Both the position numbers and the translations under genes were made by a program. 64,000 nt of DNA from Pseudomonadales bacterium. GTDB lineage: Bacteria > Pseudomonadota > Gammaproteobacteria > Pseudomonadales > Halieaceae. Below, piece after piece: positions 44,546 to 53,825 of the stretch (its first letter is position 1; each line of letters opens with the position of its first letter). The stretch is from the NCBI GenBank assembly GCA_024234855.1, contig JACKNN010000003.1, positions 248,001 to 312,000 on the forward strand, in the 5' to 3' direction. The notes beneath the pieces were generated by a model, which worked only from the letters and a program-made list of their open reading frames with translations, was not told the origin of the DNA and did no database searches.

Positions 44546-45505
44546 TTATAGTTCCAGCGCTCGCCTGAAGAGCGCCCCGTCCACGTTGCCACCACTGAGC
44601 ACCAGCGCGACACGCTGGCCGGCGTTCAATTCGCGTTCCTGCAGCAGCGCCGCCAGCGGGGCGGCGCCCGCGCCCTCGGCGACATTGTGCGTGTCGCTGA
44701 AATAATAGTGCATTGCCGCCAACACCTCGGCGTCGGTCACACTGACAATGCGCGCCACGTTACCCAGCATGACAGCCAGCGCCTCGGGGTCGGGCACCCG
44801 CACCGCCATGCCGTCGGCCAGGGTGAGTGCAGATCCGGTGCTGATGCAGTGGCCGGCGGCCAGTGATTGCGCGTAGCAGTCGGCGCCGGCGGAGACCACG
44901 CCGACGATCTCGGTATCCAGTCCCAGGGCGTTGCGTGCGCTGATCACGCCGCAGATGCCCGAGCCGAGCCCGATCGGTACATACACCCGGCGCAGGTCGG
45001 ATTGGCTGCGCAGCAGCTCCAGCCCGTAGCTGGCGACCCCCGCCACCAGGTCCGGGTGAAAGGAGGGGATTCTGTGCAGTTGCTGGGCGTCGGCCAGTGA
45101 GCGGGCGTGGGCGGCCGCCTCGTCAAAATCCTGGCCGTGCACCACCAGTTCGGCGCCCAGGGCGCGCATGGCACGGTTTTTATCCGGGTTATTGCCTTCC
45201 GGCACGACGACCACGGACCTGAAGCCCGCGCGGGACGCCGCGAAGGCGATGCTCTGGCCGTGGTTGCCGCGGGTGGCGGTTACCAGCCCGGTGAGCCCGG
45301 GATCTCGCTGGCGCAAGCGGTTGATATACACCAGGCCGCCGCGGACCTTGAACGCGCCCGTGGGGTTGTGGTTCTCGTGCTTGACCACGACATGGCAGCC
45401 GCTGCGCTCGCTCAGCAGTGGCCAGTGCAGTTGGGGGGAGGCCGCCATCGAGCGGTATACCAGCGCGCTGGCAGCCTCTATGTCGTGCAGTGAGGGCAGG
45501 TTCAC
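44546..45505 (-). CDS. Threonine dehydratase-like PLP enzyme (fold type II)
   Basis: A 319-residue fold type II PLP protein. The lysine that binds PLP is K53 in HNPTGAFKVRG. The phosphate-binding loop reads PIGLGSGICG in place of the usual SGGGGL text. ATRGNHGQS and TLADGMAV are conserved in serine/threonine dehydratases. It lacks the ACT domain of biosynthetic IlvA, so a catabolic, non-allosteric dehydratase or related lyase is expected. It lies between a GlcD-like oxidase gene and DUF1329 in one operon. Confidence 0.85.
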   Translation of the reverse strand: MNLPSLHDIEAASALVYRSMAASPQLHWPLLSERSGCHVVVKHENHNPTGAFKVRGGLVYINRLRQRDPGLTGLVTATRGNHGQSIAFAASRAGFRSVVVVPEGNNPDKNRAMRALGAELVVHGQDFDEAAAHARSLADAQQLHRIPSFHPDLVAGVASYGLELLRSQSDLRRVYVPIGLGSGICGVISARNALGLDTEIVGVVSAGADCYAQSLAAGHCISTGSALTLADGMAVRVPDPEALAVMLGNVARIVSVTDAEVLAAMHYYFSDTHNVAEGAGAAPLAALLQERELNAGQRVALVLSGGNVDGALFRRALEL

Positions 45506-45551
45506 CGCGCTCTCCCCTCCGCCGGGCGGCCGGGCTCCGGCCCTGCCTGTT

Positions 45552-46928
45552 TCAGAGAATCTTGCCCGGGTTCAGCAGGCCCTGCGGGTCCAGCGCGGTT
45601 TTCAGCTTGCGCATCAACGCCACTTCGACCTCGGAGCGACTGATGTGCAAGTAGGGTTTTTTCTCCAGGCCGATACCGTGTTCGGCGGACACCGATCCCT
45701 GGAAGGCCGCCAGTGGCGCATAGACCTGTTGCTCGATAACGGGCCGCAGGCGCAGGTAGTCCGCGGGCTGGATCTGCACGCAGATGTGCAGGTTGCCGTC
45801 TCCCAGGTGACCGAATATGAACAGCCGGTGTTCACCGATAGCCGCCTTGAGGCTGGCTCCCAGGTTGGCGGTGTAGTCGTCCATCTCGGCGATGGGCAGG
45901 GAGATATCAAATATCACGGGAATGCCGCCGTGCATGGCCTGCTCGACATCGTCGCGCAATTCCCAGAAATGGTGGCAGTCAGTCTCTGATTGTGAGATCG
46001 CCGCGTCCACGATCAGCCCGGACTCATAGGCGGTTTCCATAGCGCTATTGAAGCGCTGGGTGTCCAGCTCGCGATCGGCGCCCTGGCTTTCCACCAGCAC
46101 ATAGAACGGGTAGTCCTGGGCGATAGGCGGCTTGCCCCTGGCAGGCGGCGAGGTTACCAGGCAGTAAAAGTCGTGCCACATGGCTTCGAACGCCGACAGG
46201 GTGCCCCCCAGTGAGCGGTCCATATGGCGCAGGAAGCCGGCGACGTGGTCGAAATTGTCCAGGCCGACAAACGCCATATTGCGGGTTACCGGCTGCTCCC
46301 GCAGGCGCAGCACCAGGCGGGTGATCACCCCCAGCGTGCCCTCGGAGCCGATAAACATCTGCTTGAGGTCGTACCCTGCGTTATTTTTGATCAAATGATT
46401 CAGTGAAGACACGATGGTGCCGTCCGCCAGCACGACCTCCAGGCCCAGCACCATGTCGCGCATCATGCCATAGCGGATAACCCGGTTGCCGCCGGCGTTG
46501 GTGGCGGCGTTGCCGCCCAGTGTTGCGGTACCGCGCGCGCCCAGGTCCAGGGGGAACATCAGGTGGTGTTCCTCGACCGCCTCCTGCAGCGCCTGCAGGG
46601 TCACACCCGCCTGCACGGTGGCGGTACGCTGTGTCGGGTTGATTTCCTCGATGGCGCGCATTCGCTCCAGCGACACGATCACCTGGTCGGGGGTTGCGTC
46701 GCCACCGTGCACCAGCCCGGTCAGGCCGCCGTGCGTGACCACCCCCACCTTATTGGCGTGGCACCAGCGCAGCACCTGCGCCACCTCCTCGGTAGTGGCC
46801 GGGCGCACCAGCGCCGCCGCCTGCAGGTTGTCCGGCCGCCACACGCCGGCCGAGCGGGTGGCAGTGTCCGCCGCGTCCAGTACGGCGGTCTCGCCGAGGA
46901 TCGCGCGCAATGATTCGACAATATTCAT
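45552..46928 (-). CDS. FAD-binding oxidase (GlcD/D-2-hydroxyacid dehydrogenase-like)
   Basis: A 458-residue flavoprotein with an FAD_binding_4 half (VTHGGLTGLVHGG, LDLGARGTATLGGNAATNAGG, GYDLKQMFIGSEGTLGVITR) and a C-terminal FAD-oxidase C half (HLGDGNLHICVQ, ISAEHGIG-like SAEHGIG, LLNPGKIL). This is the glycolate/D-lactate/D-2-hydroxyglutarate dehydrogenase type, which oxidises a D-2-hydroxyacid. The ATG at 46928 follows GAGTCC. It is the first gene of a four-gene operon. A direct link of a 2-hydroxyacid oxidase to a DUF1302/1329 pair is not a common arrangement to my knowledge. Confidence 0.88.
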   Translation of the reverse strand: MNIVESLRAILGETAVLDAADTATRSAGVWRPDNLQAAALVRPATTEEVAQVLRWCHANKVGVVTHGGLTGLVHGGDATPDQVIVSLERMRAIEEINPTQRTATVQAGVTLQALQEAVEEHHLMFPLDLGARGTATLGGNAATNAGGNRVIRYGMMRDMVLGLEVVLADGTIVSSLNHLIKNNAGYDLKQMFIGSEGTLGVITRLVLRLREQPVTRNMAFVGLDNFDHVAGFLRHMDRSLGGTLSAFEAMWHDFYCLVTSPPARGKPPIAQDYPFYVLVESQGADRELDTQRFNSAMETAYESGLIVDAAISQSETDCHHFWELRDDVEQAMHGGIPVIFDISLPIAEMDDYTANLGASLKAAIGEHRLFIFGHLGDGNLHICVQIQPADYLRLRPVIEQQVYAPLAAFQGSVSAEHGIGLEKKPYLHISRSEVEVALMRKLKTALDPQGLLNPGKIL

Positions 46929-47004
46929 GGGTTGGACTCTTGTTATAGGTGAATTCGGCAATTATCCAAGGCTGTAGTATAGCCACAAAGACAGCGCGCA
47001 GCGC

Positions 47005-47892
47005 CTAATCGATAAACCGCCTGACAATGTTCTGGTAGGCGTCCACCCGGCGGTCGCGCAGGAATGGCCAAATGCGCCGCACGTCCTCGCTGCGCTTGAG
47101 ATCCACATCCACCAGCAGCGTGGCGGCTTCATCCGCCGGAGCCTCCGCCAGGATTTCGCCCTGGGGGCCGGCGACGAAGCTGTGGCCCCAGAAATCGATT
47201 GTCTCGCCATCCGTGGAGAGTTCCCTGCCGGTGCGATTGGGTACGATGACCGGCAGGCCGTTGGCCACCGCGTGGCCGCGCTGGACGATCTGCCAGGCGC
47301 CCAGCTGGCGTTGTTTTTCCGCCTCGTCATCGTCGGGGTTCCAGCCGATGGCAGTGGGATATATCAGCATGTCGGCTCCCGCCAGCGCCATCAGGCGGGC
47401 GGCCTCCGGGTACCACTGGTCCCAGCACACCAACAGGCCCAGCTTGCCGACCCGGGTCTGGATCGGGCGGAAACCATTGAGTTCACCGCCGGCATCGCCG
47501 GGGGTAAAGTAGAATTTCTCATAGAAGCCCGGATCGTCCGGGATGTGCATCTTGCGGTAAAAGCCCGCACAGCCGTTGCCCGCGTCCATCACCAGGGCGG
47601 TATTGTGGTAGAGCCCGGTGGCGCGCTTTTCGAAGATGGAGATCACCAGCACGATATCGAGTTCCTGCGCCAGTGCTTCAAAACGCTGCCGGGTAGGGCC
47701 GTCGAGCGGCTCGGCCAGGTCGAACTGGTGGGTCGCCTCGGTCTGGCAGAAGTAGAGGCCGCTGTGCAATTCCTGCAGCACCACCAGCCGGGCCCCCCGG
47801 GCGGCGGCGAAGCGAACCTGCCGTTCGGATTCCGCCTGGTTGGCGGCGGCATCGGCGCTGCAGCTTTGCTGAACCAGTGCGACTTTAAGCAT
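47005..47892 (-). CDS. aguB: N-carbamoylputrescine amidase
   Basis: A 295-residue nitrilase-family amidase that converts N-carbamoylputrescine to putrescine, ammonia and CO2. The catalytic triad is E41 (LQELHSG), K114 (YRKMHIP) and C156 (LLVCWDQWYPE). DDPGFYEKFYFTPGD and AIGWNPDDDE are typical of AguB. The ATG at 47892 follows AAGGAG and overlaps the aguA stop by 8 bp, so the two are coupled. Confidence 0.93.
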   Translation of the reverse strand: MLKVALVQQSCSADAAANQAESERQVRFAAARGARLVVLQELHSGLYFCQTEATHQFDLAEPLDGPTRQRFEALAQELDIVLVISIFEKRATGLYHNTALVMDAGNGCAGFYRKMHIPDDPGFYEKFYFTPGDAGGELNGFRPIQTRVGKLGLLVCWDQWYPEAARLMALAGADMLIYPTAIGWNPDDDEAEKQRQLGAWQIVQRGHAVANGLPVIVPNRTGRELSTDGETIDFWGHSFVAGPQGEILAEAPADEAATLLVDVDLKRSEDVRRIWPFLRDRRVDAYQNIVRRFID

Positions 47893-48922
47893 CGGAAAGC
47901 GCTCCTTGGGGTAATTGCATGGTGAGGCAGTGCAGGCTGCCGAACTCCTCGATCGGTGTGCGGCAGTTGACGGGTACCACGCGGCGCTCGCCGGACACGG
48001 CGGCCAGGGCCGCGAGCGCCTGCGCATCGGCGGAATCACCGTATACCGGTACCAGGATGGTGCGATTGGTGATCAGGAAATTGGCATAGGTGGCCGGCAG
48101 GCGCTCGCCGCTCGCACTCGTGATGGCCTGCGGCAGCGGCAGGGGCACCAGCCGGTAGGGCTCACCATTGGCCATGCGGAAGCGCTTGAGTTCCGCTGCC
48201 ATCTGCGCCAGGGCAGTGAAGTGCTCGTCGGTCTCGTCGTTGCACTGGACGTAGGCGATGGTACCGGCGTCCACGAAGCGTGCGAGTGTGTCGATATGGG
48301 CGTCGGTGTCATCTCCCGCCAGATCACCGTGTTCCAGCCACAGGAAACGCTCGATACCCAGGTGCTGGCGCAGCCTGGCTTCCACCTCCGCCAGCTTCAT
48401 GCCACCGTTGCGGTTCGGGTTGAGCAGACAGGTCGTAGTGCTCAGCAGGGTACCCAGGCCGTCAGTTTCTATCGATCCGCCCTCGAGAACGAAATCGACT
48501 TCGCGCAGCGGCGCGCCATATCCCCCCTGTAACTCAATTGCCCGGTTGATGGCGTTGTCGCGGCTGGAGCCGTACTTGTCGCCCCAGGCATTGAACTGGA
48601 AATCCAGCAGTTCGATGCCGGCGTGGTCGCCAACCGTGATCGGGCCGTGATCGCGTGCCCAGGTATTGTCAGTGGCCACCTCGAACCAGCGGACATTGCC
48701 GAGGTTGGCGCCGCGCCGGGCCAGTTCTGCCTGGATGCGCTCGCTGTCGAGACTGGGGTCGGCGGCGATAAGTACCTGCTGCTGGTGACTGAGGGTGTTC
48801 ACCAACTCATAGTAAAACGACTCGATATCGGCCAGCAGTCGCGCCCAGTCGGTGCCGGCATGTGGCCAGGCGATCTGGATGGCATCCTGGGGAGACCATT
48901 CGGCCAGTAGTTTCTTGCTCAT
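47885..48922 (-). CDS. aguA: Agmatine deiminase
   Basis: A 345-residue guanidino-modifying enzyme that hydrolyses agmatine to N-carbamoylputrescine. Family landmarks are AWPHAGTDW, NTWARDHGP, EGGSIETDG, LNPNRN and the catalytic C332 in SLHCLTMQLPQG. The ATG at 48922 is chosen by similarity to the family start and length (about 345-370). It precedes aguB, giving the complete two-step route from agmatine to putrescine. No arginine decarboxylase gene is in the window. Confidence 0.93.
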   Translation of the reverse strand: MSKKLLAEWSPQDAIQIAWPHAGTDWARLLADIESFYYELVNTLSHQQQVLIAADPSLDSERIQAELARRGANLGNVRWFEVATDNTWARDHGPITVGDHAGIELLDFQFNAWGDKYGSSRDNAINRAIELQGGYGAPLREVDFVLEGGSIETDGLGTLLSTTTCLLNPNRNGGMKLAEVEARLRQHLGIERFLWLEHGDLAGDDTDAHIDTLARFVDAGTIAYVQCNDETDEHFTALAQMAAELKRFRMANGEPYRLVPLPLPQAITSASGERLPATYANFLITNRTILVPVYGDSADAQALAALAAVSGERRVVPVNCRTPIEEFGSLHCLTMQLPQGALSDA

Positions 48923-49043
48923 TGCAATTCTGTCTTCGGGACAAGGCGGTCGCGAATAATACCGCAAAGTGCTTTGGCATAACCACTTGCGCTGCGCCGG
49001 CGAGGCGCACCGCACTGCGATTATCGGACCGGGTCCTGACTGT

Positions 49044-49676
49044 TCATGCATCGGGCTGCGCTTCGGGCGCGGCCCGTGCGAAGGCTTCCAGCGAGTTGCA
49101 GTGCTGCACCACCTGGCGGATATTGGGATAGTGCTCCATCGGGACCTTGAAGCGATAGGCATTGTAAACCTGCGGTATGAGGCAGACATCGGCCAGGGTG
49201 GGCTCATCACCGAAACAGCAATCACCCATGGTGGCCGCCAGACTCTGCTCGATGGCCCTGAAGCCGCGGTCCACCCAGTTGCAGTACCAGCGGTGTACGT
49301 CGTCATCATCTGCTCCCAACTCGGCGCGCAGGTAGTTCATGACCGACAGATTGTTCAGCGGGTGGATATCGCAGGTGATGTTATTGACCAGTGATCGCAC
49401 CCTCGCCCGCTGCAGCGGATCGCCCGGCAGCAGCGAGGGCGGGGGACTGGATTCCTCCAGCCACTCGAGTATGGCGACGGACTGGGCCAGTAGCTCGCCG
49501 CCCTCCAGTTCCAGCGCAGGCAACAGGCCCTGCGGATTGCGGGCCAGGTACGCGCCGGACTGTTGTTCGCCGCGCAACAGGTTGACCGGGGCGTAGTCAT
49601 AGGGCAAGCCCTTCAGGTTGAGGGCAATACGCACCCGGTACGCAGCGGATGAGCGGTGGTAGGAGTAGAGTTTCAT
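49044..49676 (-). CDS. maiA: Maleylacetoacetate isomerase (zeta-class GST)
   Basis: A 210-residue zeta GST that isomerises maleylacetoacetate to fumarylacetoacetate in tyrosine and homogentisate breakdown. YSYHRSSAAYRVRIALN holds the SSxxxRVRIA signature. NPQGLLPALE, QSVAILEWLEE, CDIHPLNNL and TLADVCLIPQVYNA are typical. The ATG at 49676 follows GGAG. The other genes of this pathway (fahA, hmgA) are not in the window. It is divergent from an acyl-CoA ligase gene. Confidence 0.9.
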   Translation of the reverse strand: MKLYSYHRSSAAYRVRIALNLKGLPYDYAPVNLLRGEQQSGAYLARNPQGLLPALELEGGELLAQSVAILEWLEESSPPPSLLPGDPLQRARVRSLVNNITCDIHPLNNLSVMNYLRAELGADDDDVHRWYCNWVDRGFRAIEQSLAATMGDCCFGDEPTLADVCLIPQVYNAYRFKVPMEHYPNIRQVVQHCNSLEAFARAAPEAQPDA

Positions 49677-49907
49677 ACAGTCTCCGGCGAGCGGATCGAT
49701 TCGGGCTATTTCACCACGATCCGCATTTGTTTACCAAAACTGGTTGACTGGCCCGGTAGCGCGGGGAGATCAGCTTGGTTTGAACCGCGCGGGCTTTTGG
49801 GATACCCGGTCTCCGCCATGCCACGCGGCGACGTTGGCGCTGGGGGACAAGTTGGGTATTATCCGGCGCAACCCCGCACCAATAAAAGCGATAGCCGGAG
49901 CAGACTT

Positions 49908-51599
49908 ATGTCACAGATCAAGCGCGAATACGAAGCGGTCATGGCGCAACTGACCGCTCCTGGCGCCCCCTATGAACTGGCGGGCAGCGACGCCGATGGT
50001 CATTACTACATCCGGGCGCCGGCGAACCTGCCGGCGGCGCTGGCGGCGGCGCGCCAGCACGGTGACCGGGAGTTCCTGGTCTACGAGGGCGAGCGGCGCA
50101 GCTTCAATGATTTGCTGGCGGCGGCGGATGCCATCGGCGCGGCGCTGCAGGCCCGGGGCGTACAACCCGGCGCACGGGTGGCACTGGCGATGCGAAATTA
50201 CCCGGAGTGGATGGCGATCTTCGTCGGGGTGGTCTCCATCGGCGGGGTGATCGTGCCGGTCAACAGCTGGGGCACACCGGAGGATGTCGCCTATACGGTG
50301 CAAGACAGCGGCGCGCGGCTGGTGTTCTGCGACCAGCAGCGTTACGACGGCGTGGCGCCATTGATTCACGCCAGCGGTATCGATTCGATCATCGCCCGGC
50401 CGGTTAATCCGCAGGATCCCCATGGCCTGGAGGCGCTGGTGGCCGGATTCCGGGGCAGGGCTCCAACCCCGGTACCGATTGATCCCGCCGACCTGGCCAT
50501 GATCATGTACACCTCGGGAACCAGCGGCAAGCCCAAGGGCGCGGCCTCGACCCATGGTGCCATCTGCCAGGCAATTTACAATATGGAATGCTCTGCCATA
50601 GCCGCAGCCATGTGCAACGGCGAACTGATTGGCGCGATGCTCGAAAGGGGCTTCGAGCCCACTTCGCTGCTGGCCGTGCCGCTGTTCCATGTCAGTGGGT
50701 GCCATGCCCAGTTCCTGCTCAACCTGCGCGGCGGTCGCCGTATCGTGATGATGTACAAGTGGGATGTGGACCGGGCACTGGACTACATCGAGCAGGAGCG
50801 TGTCACCAGCATCGCCGCCGCGCCGGCCATGCTGCTGGACCTGCTCGAGTCTCCCAGGTTTGACCAGGCCGACACCAGCAGCCTGTTCTCCCTCGGCATC
50901 GGCGGCGCTGCCACCCCGCCCCGCGTTGGCAAGCTGTTGTTCGAGAAGCTGCCGCAGAATTTCAGTGGCACGGGCTGGGGTATGACAGAGACCAACGCCC
51001 AGGGGGCGTCACTCACCGGCAAGGCGTTTCATTGCAAGCCGGGCAGCGCGGGCTACCCACATCCCATCGTCGATATCCGCATCTGTGACGAAGGAGGCGC
51101 TGCCCTGTCACAGGGAGAAACCGGGGAAATCTGGGTGCGCAGTTGTGCCAATATCCGTGAATACTGGCATCGCCCCGAGGTCAATGCCCAGGAAATCCGC
51201 GATGGCTGGCTGAAAACCGGCGATATCGGTTACCTGGATGATGATGGTTTCCTGTTCCTGGCGGATCGCGCCAAGGACATGATTATTCGCGGCGGAGAGA
51301 ATATCTACCCCGTCGAAATCGAGAACCAGTTGCTGGACCTCGCCGGAGTCCGGGAGGTTGCCGTGATCGGACTGCCCCACGAACGCTTCGGCGAGGAAGT
51401 GGCGGTGGTGGTTCACCTGCACGAGCCGGGCTCCCTGGACGCCGGGCAACTGCTGGCTTACGCCAGTAGCAAGCTGGCGGCCTACAAGGTGCCGACACGG
51501 GTGTTCTTCACCGAGGAGGCGCTGCCCCGCAATGCCTCCAACAAGGTGCTGAAGGCCGAATTAAAGTCGAAGTATGCTAACGAGCCGGCTGCGCTATAA
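49908..51599 (+). CDS. Acyl-CoA synthetase (AMP-binding)
   Basis: A 563-residue class I adenylating enzyme. Motifs: YTSGTSGKPKGAASTH, GWGMTE, WLKTGDIGYLDDDGFLFLADRAKDM, RGGENIYPVEIE and the C-terminal PRNASNKVLK with the catalytic lysine. The start at 49908 follows CGGAG; the open frame extends 84 codons upstream without homology. The long-chain or aryl preference is not readable. It is a distinct paralogue of the ligase at 10043, sharing the PRNAS core. The 231-bp upstream region is shared with maiA. Confidence 0.91.
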   Translation: MSQIKREYEAVMAQLTAPGAPYELAGSDADGHYYIRAPANLPAALAAARQHGDREFLVYEGERRSFNDLLAAADAIGAALQARGVQPGARVALAMRNYPEWMAIFVGVVSIGGVIVPVNSWGTPEDVAYTVQDSGARLVFCDQQRYDGVAPLIHASGIDSIIARPVNPQDPHGLEALVAGFRGRAPTPVPIDPADLAMIMYTSGTSGKPKGAASTHGAICQAIYNMECSAIAAAMCNGELIGAMLERGFEPTSLLAVPLFHVSGCHAQFLLNLRGGRRIVMMYKWDVDRALDYIEQERVTSIAAAPAMLLDLLESPRFDQADTSSLFSLGIGGAATPPRVGKLLFEKLPQNFSGTGWGMTETNAQGASLTGKAFHCKPGSAGYPHPIVDIRICDEGGAALSQGETGEIWVRSCANIREYWHRPEVNAQEIRDGWLKTGDIGYLDDDGFLFLADRAKDMIIRGGENIYPVEIENQLLDLAGVREVAVIGLPHERFGEEVAVVVHLHEPGSLDAGQLLAYASSKLAAYKVPTRVFFTEEALPRNASNKVLKAELKSKYANEPAAL

Positions 51600-51646
51600 A
51601 TCCCGATTCGAATCGATAGCGCCCCGGGTCAAGTGTACAGTCATGC

Positions 51647-51661
51647 CCGGATACCATCCGG
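51647..51661. terminator. CCGGAT-ACC-ATCCGG hairpin between convergent genes
   Basis: A perfect 6-bp stem with a 3-base loop, in the 115 bp between the convergent ligase and MFS genes. No T run is attached on either side, so a Rho-independent role is uncertain. Confidence 0.3.
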
Positions 51662-51714
51662 AATGCAGTGCTGAACACTCGCCTTGAGGCCCGTTTGCCC
51701 GGCAGCCATCGGCA

Positions 51715-53103
51715 TCACCGGGGTTTTCTCGTCACTGTCAGCCAGTCCAGCACCACCCCGGCGCCGGGCGTGAAACGGGCGACCCGGTACACCACCTGCA
51801 GCAGGTCGGGGCGCTGGCGCACCCGGAGTTCCACCGAGCGCGGAATAAACCAGGCCGCGATGCCCACCCGCAGCGCGGAAGAGGTAGCGAAAATCAGCAC
51901 CACCGGGTGTTGCAGTTGCCAGCCTTGCGGCAGCTGCGCCACGAGGCCTGGCAGGGCGCTGGCGAGGTAGCCCCCCAGCAGTGCGCCGAAGAAGACCCCG
52001 ATGGCGCTGAGCGAGGACTGGACGGCGGCGTAGCTGGCGAAATCGGCCCGGGCGGGGCGCAGGTCATACAGGTAATTCGACGTGCTCAGGGTAAAGCCGC
52101 CCCAGGCCAGCCCCGACATCACCTGCACGCCCAGCAGGTAGTAGTAGTTGTCGGAGAACAGCCACAGCGAGGGGAGCACCGGTAGTATGCAGCAGCTGAT
52201 TACCATCACCAGCCGGTTGCCCCAGCGGTCGCAGATATAGCCCCAGGTGGACAGCGTAAAGAACTGGGTCAGGATGGATGCGCCGATGTTAACCGTGAAC
52301 TGCCAGTAGCTGTAGCCCAGGTCGTTGAGCATATACACACTGAAAAATGGACCGGAGATTCCCACGGCGCCCTGCATGGCGGCAAAGAACAGGCTGTACT
52401 CGCGAAAAGCCCGGTGGTGGAACGACTCCCGTACGCGCTCCAGGGTATCTATGAATGACGCGCCTCCGGGCACGTGGTGCTGATCCGGGTCGTGCATCAG
52501 CTTCAGTTGCCGGGCGGACATGCCACGCCCGGCCGCAGCTACCAGCAGCAGCAGGAAAAACCCCACCCAGGCGAGTTCGAAGTGCTCGAACCAGCCCAGC
52601 AGGGCGCCGCCGCAGGCAAAGATGGTAAAACTGGTAATCATGGTGAGGCGGGTGCGCCCGGCAAAGAAAGCGCCGCGCCGGCGGGCGGGCACGATGCTGC
52701 CCATCCAGCTGCGCCACTGGGGTTGCACGAAATTAGCGCAGGCGTGATAGACCACGGCAAGGCCGATCAGCCACGCCACGCTGTTTTCCGGCCGGATGAG
52801 CGCTACCAAAGCCATTCCGAGCACGGCTGTCGCCTGCAGCGCCACGCCCGCGACGATGGCGTGGCGCCGATTCAGGTGGGAGCACAGCCATACCGACAGG
52901 AGCTGGAAGGCGGCGCCTGCCAGCTGCGGGAGTGCCGCGAGCAGCCCCATCTGCGGCATACTGGCTCGCAGGTAGATGGCAAAGGCCCCCAGGTAGTTGT
53001 CGCAGATGCCAGTCATCGCCGAGCTGGCGACGGCCTCCCGGCGGGAGACGGTCAGCGTCTCCCGCAGCCAGGAATTCCGGCGATTTGTTTCAGTCTTTTT
53101 CAC
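51715..53103 (-). CDS. MFS transporter
   Basis: A 462-residue carrier with about 12 hydrophobic helices, of the major facilitator superfamily. The first helix region starts EAVASSAMTGICDNYLGAF, and a central loop follows helix 6 (DPDQHHVPGGASFIDTLERVRESFHHRAF). HLNRRHAIVAG is in the place of the conserved loop 2-3 motif. No substrate marker is visible. The start is GTG at 53103 with only a weak site upstream. It is divergent from the DUF1439 gene. Confidence 0.85.
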   Translation of the reverse strand: MKKTETNRRNSWLRETLTVSRREAVASSAMTGICDNYLGAFAIYLRASMPQMGLLAALPQLAGAAFQLLSVWLCSHLNRRHAIVAGVALQATAVLGMALVALIRPENSVAWLIGLAVVYHACANFVQPQWRSWMGSIVPARRRGAFFAGRTRLTMITSFTIFACGGALLGWFEHFELAWVGFFLLLLVAAAGRGMSARQLKLMHDPDQHHVPGGASFIDTLERVRESFHHRAFREYSLFFAAMQGAVGISGPFFSVYMLNDLGYSYWQFTVNIGASILTQFFTLSTWGYICDRWGNRLVMVISCCILPVLPSLWLFSDNYYYLLGVQVMSGLAWGGFTLSTSNYLYDLRPARADFASYAAVQSSLSAIGVFFGALLGGYLASALPGLVAQLPQGWQLQHPVVLIFATSSALRVGIAAWFIPRSVELRVRQRPDLLQVVYRVARFTPGAGVVLDWLTVTRKPR

Positions 53104-53254
53104 ACTCAGTCGGCAGTGGCGTTCATTAAAGGAATGATTATGCCCTATAGTGGCGGCCCATGAACCGGGAAAAAGCCAATAGCTGCTCCCGTGCTCAGCG
53201 GCTGCCCGATAAGGGGGGCCGAAGTTTGGCCTGTTCGATTTATTGAGGTGTACC

Positions 53255-53812
53255 GTGAAGAAGTCCTATTTTTCCCCTGCCTGGCTGCTGCTCGCGCTGG
53301 TGGCGCTGGCTGTGGCCAGCAGGGGCTATGCCGGATTCGGCACCACTGTGCCGGTGACAGCCGAAACCGCCACCAATATTGCCCGCAGCCTGTTCCCGGT
53401 TTCTCTCAAGGCGGGTGACAGCAACCTGTACCTCACCGACCCCGTGGTTGTCTTTATCGACGACAGGCGTATCGGTCTGCAGGCGCACCTGCAGGCTTAC
53501 GATCACCGCCCCGAGCAGGGTATCGCCATCAGTGAGGAGGGCCAGGCCGTGGTGTCGGGCGAAGTGGGCTACGACACCGCTACGAAGCAGATTTTGTTGC
53601 ACGAGCCCCGCATAGATAAACTGGTCTTCGATACCCAGAGCGAGGTGACAAAGCGCCTGCGCGCCGAAGTACTGGCCACCTGGGAATCGCAAGTGACCAA
53701 CCCGATACGGGCGGAAGTCCCTCCCCACCCGTTTCTCACGCCCTTCAAGGGGGGCATCCGGGATGTGACCTATGAGCAGCGCAGCATATTTATCCTGGTC
53801 TGGTACCCCTAA
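53255..53812 (+). CDS. DUF1439 (YceB-like) exported protein
   Basis: A 185-residue exported protein. After a signal peptide (about 1-28, cleavage near GYA-GFG) comes a tubular lipid-binding-like fold of the DUF1439 type: IARSLFPVSLKAGDSNLYLTDP, then IGLQAHLQAY. The cysteine-containing lipobox of E. coli YceB is absent here, so it is secreted and not a lipoprotein. GTG at 53255 is preferred over TTG at 53243 because GAGG lies 8 bp upstream. It converges on a GST gene 14 bp away. Confidence 0.7.
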   Translation: MKKSYFSPAWLLLALVALAVASRGYAGFGTTVPVTAETATNIARSLFPVSLKAGDSNLYLTDPVVVFIDDRRIGLQAHLQAYDHRPEQGIAISEEGQAVVSGEVGYDTATKQILLHEPRIDKLVFDTQSEVTKRLRAEVLATWESQVTNPIRAEVPPHPFLTPFKGGIRDVTYEQRSIFILVWYP

Positions 53813-53825
53813 GGCTCGAGCTGCC

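Noticed and set aside
51604..51615. 12-bp palindrome CGATTCGAATCG after the ligase stop
   Set aside because: It lacks a loop for a hairpin and is not near a promoter; no role can be supported.
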